From a virus, in the IMG/VR virus record IMGVR_UViG_3300035126_000127, positions 1 through 49,087 of that record: DNA of 49,087 bases; one strand, written 5' to 3'. A program made the position numbers and the translations under genes. How positions within the stretch are numbered: the stretch's first letter is position 1; each line of letters starts with the position of its first letter. Shown here piece after piece: positions 45,284-49,087 of this stretch. The notes under the pieces are model-generated. The model worked only from the letters and a program-made list of their open reading frames with translations. It did not search any database and was not told the DNA's origin.

Positions 45284-45546
45284 CAGGCAATCATTTCAAA
45301 ATATTTGGAAAGAAGATCTGCGGTTGGATCTACGATTGTAAGTATACTATCGGAATGAATCATAAATTCATTTTGATTCGTATACTCAATCCAGGGTTCA
45401 AGAACATAGATACCAGATTGATTCACTAACTTGAATGGATTCGTAAGTTTACAATCTGGTTCCCCAAGTTCAGACCCTACTTCTACAATTTCACTAATTA
45501 GAACAGTATCATTCTTGAGTAGAAGACACTTGATTATTTGGTCCAT
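45283..45546 (-). CDS. Small beta protein, paralog of the next gene, 87 aa
   Basis: MDQIIKCLLLKNDTVLISEI... A beta-rich small protein; CLLLKNDTVLISEIVEV parallels VILLKSGEQIITDVKEI of the upstream gene, and both have an NPF(K/L)LV-like stretch and a long YxxxF/W strand. An Sm-like or SH3-like barrel is possible but not shown. Overlaps the previous gene by 38 nt. Confidence 0.55.
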   Translation of the reverse strand: MDQIIKCLLLKNDTVLISEIVEVGSELGEPDCKLTNPFKLVNQSGIYVLEPWIEYTNQNEFMIHSDSILTIVDPTADLLSKYFEMIA

Positions 45547-45835
45547 TTACTTTCTCCAAGTACATTTGTTTAACGCTATCCAATGGTTCCACTAATGTTA
45601 CAACATAACTTGTAGGAACTGCGATATCCTTTTCTGCTGACAGCAGCATCCATTGAGAAAAAGTAATCTCATAAGATCTTTCGTTATCCTCTTCAGATAC
45701 CAAGAATGGTTTATTAATTGTGACCTTTTGAGGTTGATTAAAAAGATAGGCTACTGTTTTTTCTTCAGCAACGATTTCTTTCACATCAGTAATTATCTGT
45801 TCTCCAGACTTTAATAAAATTACTTTGATTGACAT
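45509..45835 (-). CDS. Small beta protein, Sm/SH3-like candidate, 108 aa
   Basis: MSIKVILLKSGEQIITDVKE... with strands VAYLFNQPQKVTINKPFLV and YVVTLVEPLDSVKQMYLEKV. Paralog of the 87-aa gene downstream (shared ILLK..E.IIT/LIS.V.E start). First gene after the composite promoter at 45858-45886. The ILLKSGEQIITDV start recalls Sm1-type or LSm folds that bind RNA; unproven. Confidence 0.55.
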   Translation of the reverse strand: MSIKVILLKSGEQIITDVKEIVAEEKTVAYLFNQPQKVTINKPFLVSEEDNERSYEITFSQWMLLSAEKDIAVPTSYVVTLVEPLDSVKQMYLEKVNGPNNQVSSTQE

Positions 45836-45857
45836 TGGTTAGATCATTCCTCTACTC

Positions 45858-45886
45858 ATTATAGCAAAAAAACAGAGGGGCGTCAA
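45858..45886 (-). promoter_or_regulatory. Sigma70 promoter with -35 in a terminator arm
   Basis: TTGACG (45881-45886), 17 nt, TATAAT (45858-45863), on the minus strand; drives the 108-aa, 87-aa, gp43, uvsX, gp41 unit. Confidence 0.8.
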
Positions 45887-45910
45887 CTGGATTTTGCCAG
45901 TTGCCCCTCT
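45867..45910 (-). terminator. Terminator of hsp20
   Basis: AGAGGGGC + AACTGG arm against CCAGTT + GCCCCTCT with a small bulge, followed by a seven-T run. 14 bp in total. It overlaps the promoter of the gp43 unit. Confidence 0.87.
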
Positions 45911-45938
45911 ATGGCATAGCGCCGACGATATTCAATTT

Positions 45939-45945
45939 TATTTAG
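45939..45945 (-). promoter_or_regulatory. Possible late-type motif CTAAATA at the hsp20 stop
   Basis: CTCTAAATAAAATTG; it includes the hsp20 stop codon, so chance is likely. Confidence 0.25.
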
Positions 45946-46376
45946 AGATAATCTTTTCTCTTGTGATGATCAGGAACAATTCGTCCAAGAGTGATCGTTA
46001 GAAGACCATCCTCAAAATCAACTGATCTAACTTCCGTGTCATCCGAGAGTGTCCAGGAACGTGTAAATGACCGTTGAGCCAAACCTTTGTGAACATACTT
46101 GGCATCAGTTTCCTTATCTTCTTTTTGACCCTCAACAAACAATTTACCATCTTGGGTATAAACAAAAACTTCTTTTTTTCTAAATCCAGCAAGTGCCAAT
46201 TCAAGTCTTGATTCTACATTACTGACTTGAACAAGATTGTAAGGTGGATAGTTTGTAGTTGTTTCGTGTAGATGGAAAATACGATCAAAGTATTCATCCA
46301 TTCCAATACTATATTTGTTGATCCTCTCCATCAGGGCAGGAAGATCCGCAGCAGTATACCTTGTGAGGTTAGTCAT
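45942..46376 (-). CDS. hsp20: Small heat-shock protein Hsp20 (alpha-crystallin type)
   Basis: 144 aa. The alpha-crystallin domain spans about residues 42-132: YPPYNLVQVSN, ELALAGFRKKEVFVY, GKLFVEGQ and HKGLAQRSFTRSWTLSDDTE, then DFEDGLLTITLGRIVP. Binds unfolding proteins as an oligomer; cyanophage copies are common and probably protect phage or photosystem proteins. Good AAGGAG ribosome site 9 nt before the start; a -10 is at 46438. Confidence 0.92.
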   Translation of the reverse strand: MTNLTRYTAADLPALMERINKYSIGMDEYFDRIFHLHETTTNYPPYNLVQVSNVESRLELALAGFRKKEVFVYTQDGKLFVEGQKEDKETDAKYVHKGLAQRSFTRSWTLSDDTEVRSVDFEDGLLTITLGRIVPDHHKRKDYL

Positions 46377-46437
46377 TATGGTAGCTCCTTTAAAAGCGAG
46401 TTTGTGTTTTGTGGGACCCTTTCGGCATCCGTATATA

Positions 46438-46443
46438 ATTATA
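46438..46443 (-). promoter_or_regulatory. Possible promoter -10 for hsp20
   Basis: TATAAT within TATTATAATTATATACGG after the regA terminator, 62 nt before the hsp20 start; no good -35 is seen at the expected distance. Confidence 0.35.
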
Positions 46444-46453
46444 ATACTTCTTA

Positions 46454-46479
46454 CAAAAAAGCGGGTCGTGAGACCCGCT
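46454..46479 (-). terminator. Terminator after regA
   Basis: AGCGGGTC/GACCCGCT 8-bp hairpin (46460-46479) followed by six T's, 6 nt after the regA stop. Confidence 0.85.
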
Positions 46480-46484
46480 CTTTA

Positions 46485-46925
46485 TCATTCGGTTTCTTCA
46501 ACCTTTTTCTTTTTAGCACCAATATTATACTTGGTTTCCAAAATCCAATCACCCTTATCCTTATAAGCAAGAACCTTAATCTGGTTCAGGGGTGCAATGT
46601 CTTGGATTTTTTTCAGGTCAACAATCGTGATTAGACCCCAATCCGCAAGAAGTTGGGCAATACGATTGCGACGCTGAACATCATTCACAGTCAGGTTAGC
46701 GTGTTTACCATCTAGAGCAAACAGTTCCTTAAAGTGAACGAGATAATATCTACCTTGCTTGTGTAGAATATGGCAAGACTGATAGATTTTCTTTTCTTTT
46801 CTTGAAGCTACTCCGATACGGGTCAAAGTCTCACGAACCTTCAAAAAGTCATCGGGTTCGTTAAGAATCACTTCCACCATTTGGTCGGGCGTCCACTTTA
46901 CTTCAGGTTCTTGAACGACACTCAT
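46485..46925 (-). CDS. regA: RegA translational repressor
   Basis: 146 aa. Recognisable RegA core: FLKVRETLTRIGVASRKEKK, IYQSCHILHKQGRYYLVHFK, ELFALDGK, RRNRIAQLLADWGLI. RegA binds ribosome-site regions of early mRNAs and blocks their translation, including its own and clamp-loader transcripts in T4. Starts in an ATGA-type overlap with gp62 and is followed by a terminator. Ends with a basic/acidic tail (KKKKVEETE). Confidence 0.93.
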   Translation of the reverse strand: MSVVQEPEVKWTPDQMVEVILNEPDDFLKVRETLTRIGVASRKEKKIYQSCHILHKQGRYYLVHFKELFALDGKHANLTVNDVQRRNRIAQLLADWGLITIVDLKKIQDIAPLNQIKVLAYKDKGDWILETKYNIGAKKKKVEETE

Positions 46926-47302
46926 TTTGATCCTCCAGTTTCAAATTTCGATTTAATAAATGTTAGTTGTTCTTTAGTAAGAATCCTCAAAGCTTGTTTT
47001 GCCTTTTCATTACTAAAACCATAGTAACGTTTAACATAATCAAGGTCTTTGATTTTATCTTGTCGGAGCCAGGGAGAAAATCTCTTCTTTTTCCTCAGAC
47101 TATTTATAAAAAAGTCATATTGAAGTTTCTTTGGGAGGAAATGATAGCGATTCATTTCATTCGCAAACAGAACGCAATCAAGATGACCTGATAGACAACG
47201 ATTGATAATATAAGGAGCATATTCTTTTTCAAGCGATGGATCTTCGTCAATCAGATGTTGTTTCGTTTGATTAATCGAGTTTAACCAGTCCTTCAATTCC
47301 AT
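46922..47302 (-). CDS. gp62: T4 gp62-like clamp loader small subunit
   Basis: 126 aa from ATG at 47302, inside the last 32 nt of the methylase gene. MELKDWLNSINQTKQHLIDE, YIINRCLSGHLDCVLFANEM, YHFLPKKLQYDFFINSLRKK and PWLRQDKIKDLDYVKRYYGF match gp62 of cyanomyoviruses (shorter than T4's about 187 aa). It works with gp44 to load the gp45 clamp. Confidence 0.85.
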   Translation of the reverse strand: MELKDWLNSINQTKQHLIDEDPSLEKEYAPYIINRCLSGHLDCVLFANEMNRYHFLPKKLQYDFFINSLRKKKRFSPWLRQDKIKDLDYVKRYYGFSNEKAKQALRILTKEQLTFIKSKFETGGSK

Positions 47303-48128
47303 AATTAAAAAGCAAGAGTTCTTTACGTTGTTTTTGCTCACGCATATATTCACCCACAGAACGCATCGTATAAGTTAGATCAAATTCAGCAGCGTTCCAG
47401 TTCTTAAACCTATCCTTTACAAGTTGATCAGAATTATAACTAATCAACTGATCCATATCGTTAGCATCGCAATCAGCAGCAAACTTATCGTGATCAAATC
47501 TTTTGTGCATTGATCCCTTATTCCCGTAGAGATTATCCTTAATGTCATAAGGAGGATCGAGATACATAAAAGCACCTTTATTTCCATCCATCAGATAATC
47601 ATAGGAATAGTTAGTTATACGCCAATGCTGAATTAATTTAGAATACGCAGGCAGTTTTTCGATACCCCGCAAACTGAAATTGGAGTTGGATGCTTGTTGA
47701 GAAAATGATGAACTCTCCGTGAGACCACTGAAACTGCACTTATTGACAATATAGAAAGCCACAGCACGGTCAATGCTAGGCAAACTTTGGTCATTGATTT
47801 GCTCCTTTGCTTTAAGGAAAAGTTCTCTTGCTAACTCTGGAGTATTGTTTGCTGTCTTAAGATCTACCAGTTTATCCTTAAGATCAATTCCAAAAATCTG
47901 GAGTTGCTGCCAGAAGTTTACAAGAGGTTCATATAAATCATTTACCCAAATATCTAGGTTGGGATATTTTTTAGTGACATAAATCGCAACGCTTCCACCA
48001 CCAAGAAATGGTTCGCGGAACTCATCGTAGTTACGAAGGTCTGGAAAGTAAGGGTCCATCTTAACGCAAGCACGGGACTTACCCCCCGGATACCTTAAGG
48101 CAGTTTTAAGACTCTTTTGAGTGGTCAT
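47271..48128 (-). CDS. dam: D12-class N6-adenine DNA methyltransferase (Dam-like)
   Basis: 285 aa. N-terminal LRYPGGKSRACV (SAM motif, residues 11-22) and FREPFLGGGSVAIYV; catalytic FMYLDPPYDIK (DPPY near residue 188), FYIVNKCSFSGL between them. These are the motifs of Dam/DpnM-type enzymes that methylate adenine in GATC or a similar site. In a phage it would protect DNA from host restriction or mark it. The gp62 start lies inside its end; the 72-aa gene overlaps its start. Confidence 0.9.
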   Translation of the reverse strand: MTTQKSLKTALRYPGGKSRACVKMDPYFPDLRNYDEFREPFLGGGSVAIYVTKKYPNLDIWVNDLYEPLVNFWQQLQIFGIDLKDKLVDLKTANNTPELARELFLKAKEQINDQSLPSIDRAVAFYIVNKCSFSGLTESSSFSQQASNSNFSLRGIEKLPAYSKLIQHWRITNYSYDYLMDGNKGAFMYLDPPYDIKDNLYGNKGSMHKRFDHDKFAADCDANDMDQLISYNSDQLVKDRFKNWNAAEFDLTYTMRSVGEYMREQKQRKELLLFNYGIEGLVKLD

Positions 48129-48324
48129 AATCTTTAGGATGATACTTCAAATACTCTCTAAAAGTGAGTTTCATTTCTTTCTGCGTCATACCACAATGCT
48201 TTGCGGCAGCAGGAACAGTCATTTTAGCACGAAAGAGACCTTCATTTGCCTCTTTCACATTTTCTGGAGTTGTCTTTACTGGAATCTCATAAAGAGATGC
48301 CTTATTAATTTTGAGCAGACCCAT
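48106..48324 (-). CDS. Small HTH-like protein, 72 aa
   Basis: MGLLKINKASLYEIPVKTTP... with a helix-turn-helix-like stretch (VPAAAKHCGMTQKEMKLTFR, residues about 37-56) and a basic end (YLKYHPKDYDHSKES). Could be a DNA-binding regulator or a partner of the methylase. Overlaps the 84-aa gene by 20 nt and the methylase by 23 nt. No family confirmed. Confidence 0.5.
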   Translation of the reverse strand: MGLLKINKASLYEIPVKTTPENVKEANEGLFRAKMTVPAAAKHCGMTQKEMKLTFREYLKYHPKDYDHSKES

Positions 48325-48559
48325 TTACACACCTCACAACAATTTGAGTATCTCTAGTTGCTTCTGCCATCTCACGATATCCAGTTCCAACATAGATTTG
48401 ACCACCAACAACAGCAACGGCGCAAGCACCCCAAAAAATATAATACCACTTGGACTTGACTTGATGTTGCTTTTTCAGTTCATCAAGCTCTTCGTGAATA
48501 TCTTGATGATGAAATCTCAATGGTTTTTGTATTAGTGCTTTGAGTTTTTTATTTTTCAT
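48305..48559 (-). CDS. Single-pass membrane protein, 84 aa
   Basis: Basic/His-rich N-terminus (KNKKLKALIQKPLRFHHQD), coiled helix (EELDELKKQHQVKSKW), then a membrane helix (YYIFWGACAVAVVGGQIYVG) and a polar tail. TAATG-type overlap at its start with the gp44 stop. No family recognised. Confidence 0.5.
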   Translation of the reverse strand: MKNKKLKALIQKPLRFHHQDIHEELDELKKQHQVKSKWYYIFWGACAVAVVGGQIYVGTGYREMAEATRDTQIVVRCVNGSAQN

Positions 48560-49087
48560 TTAAATTCACACTCCACCATAAGTTCAGTCAAGCAAGCAAG
48601 CATATTTATTTCTTGGTCTGCTACAAACGCACTCTGATACTGATACTTAGCAAGCACAAGCACAGCAGCAGGAATACTATTGTTTTCAAGGGCGCTATAA
48701 AGAGCATCGTAAATACGGCGCAACAATACAGTAGTATCATTGTCCATATTAGCCACCACCCACTTCCGAACTTCAGGGAAGTTCTTTTCTTTAAGGTTTT
48801 GAAGGAGATCATTTACAGCGATGTCCGAGAAAGCAGCAAGAATTCCTGAGTCAATTTTGCCCCCCACACTGTACCGTTGACACTCGTTGAGGACTCGTCG
48901 CCAATCGGGGAAGTGCTTATTGATAAGTTCCGCAAGTACTCTTTGATCGAATTCGACGCCTTCCGCATCCAAGATGTTTTGTAAACGCTTGAAGAAGGAT
49001 CCTGCCAGTGCGGTTTTTTCTTTTCCTTTGATGGAGAAGTCAATGACGGCACATCGGGAGTGGAGGGGTTCAATGATTTTGTTCTTG
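48556..49087 (-). CDS. gp44: T4 gp44-like clamp loader large subunit (C-terminal part)
   Basis: Partial: the gene runs off the right edge. The visible frame starts KNKIIEPLHSRCAVIDFSIK (SRC sensor/arginine-finger motif), then SFFKRLQNIL, LAELINKHFPDWRRVLNECQ, VGGKIDSGILAAF and the C-terminal helical collar. This is the RFC/gamma-like AAA+ ATPase that, with gp62, opens and loads the gp45 clamp. Ends in a 4-nt overlap with the next gene (84-aa protein). Confidence 0.92.
   Translation of the reverse strand, partial: KNKIIEPLHSRCAVIDFSIKGKEKTALAGSFFKRLQNILDAEGVEFDQRVLAELINKHFPDWRRVLNECQRYSVGGKIDSGILAAFSDIAVNDLLQNLKEKNFPEVRKWVVANMDNDTTVLLRRIYDALYSALENNSIPAAVLVLAKYQYQSAFVADQEINMLACLTELMVECEFK

Noticed and set aside
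47100-47112. TATAAATA-like motif
   Set aside because: It lies within the gp62 coding sequence and precedes no late gene; likely chance.

Overview
The window is a piece of a lytic T4-like (myovirus) cyanophage genome. This rests on the replication set (DNA polymerase gp43, UvsX, helicase gp41, primase gp61, clamp loader gp62 and part of gp44, RegA, NrdA/NrdB) mixed with genes typical of marine Synechococcus/Prochlorococcus phages: pstS with Pho boxes, an SLH-OprB porin, Hsp20, MazG, Dps and 2OG-Fe(II) oxygenases. There is no integrase, IS element or CRISPR array, and no head/tail core (terminase, portal, capsid) in the window. Almost everything is on the minus strand, with start/stop overlaps (ATGA, TAATG) throughout.

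Layout from left to right. 1-5 kb: a nucleotide-sugar and glycosyltransferase operon (GDP-mannose 3,5-epimerase-like, GT10, methyltransferase, GDP-mannose dehydratase-like, two paralogous heptosyltransferase-like proteins). 5-8.5 kb: a run of overlapping mini-genes, tRNA-Pro and a C1q-like fibre gene. 8.5-11.5 kb: tRNA-Ser, an Asp/Asn-hydroxylase-like gene, two plus-strand paralogs of unknown function, dps and tRNA-Val. 11.6-14.8 kb: pstS, the porin, and a cluster of tRNA-Gly, Thr, Asn and Arg with an embedded structured RNA candidate. 14.8-25.3 kb: exported and envelope-active proteins, including a tail-type lysozyme, a four-gene plus-strand operon with signal peptides, a nuclease, a class 3 lipase, an HEGWH metallopeptidase, a holin candidate, a large beta-barrel surface protein, a GH24 lysozyme, a C39-like peptidase and a GIY-YIG protein. 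25.4-39 kb: late virion-type genes around nrdB-nrdA-gp61, including two genes whose N-termini look like T4 capsid-targeting sequences, then tRNA-Leu and tRNA-Ala. 39-49 kb: 2OG oxygenase, mazG, gp41, uvsX, gp43, hsp20, regA, gp62, dam, gp44.

Regulation can be read from the DNA. Sigma70-like early promoters (TTGAC-type, 17-18 nt, TATAAT-type) precede most early units and several tRNAs. Late-type motifs (TATAAATA, GATAAATA, CTAAATA) precede virion, lysis and exported genes. In four places the minus-strand terminator hairpin carries the -35 hexamer of the next promoter in its loop or distal arm, with the -10 just beyond the U-tract. Two other terminators are fused to late promoters. Pho boxes sit before pstS and the porin, so the host phosphate-stress response probably controls them.

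The signals most worth following are the terminator-promoter composites, the promoter-driven kink-turn RNA between tRNA-Thr and tRNA-Gly, the probable head-packaged proteins (one a nucleotidyltransferase, one nuclease-like), and the shared N-terminal domain on two different lysis enzymes. All functional names are inferred from motifs read by eye; no database search was run.
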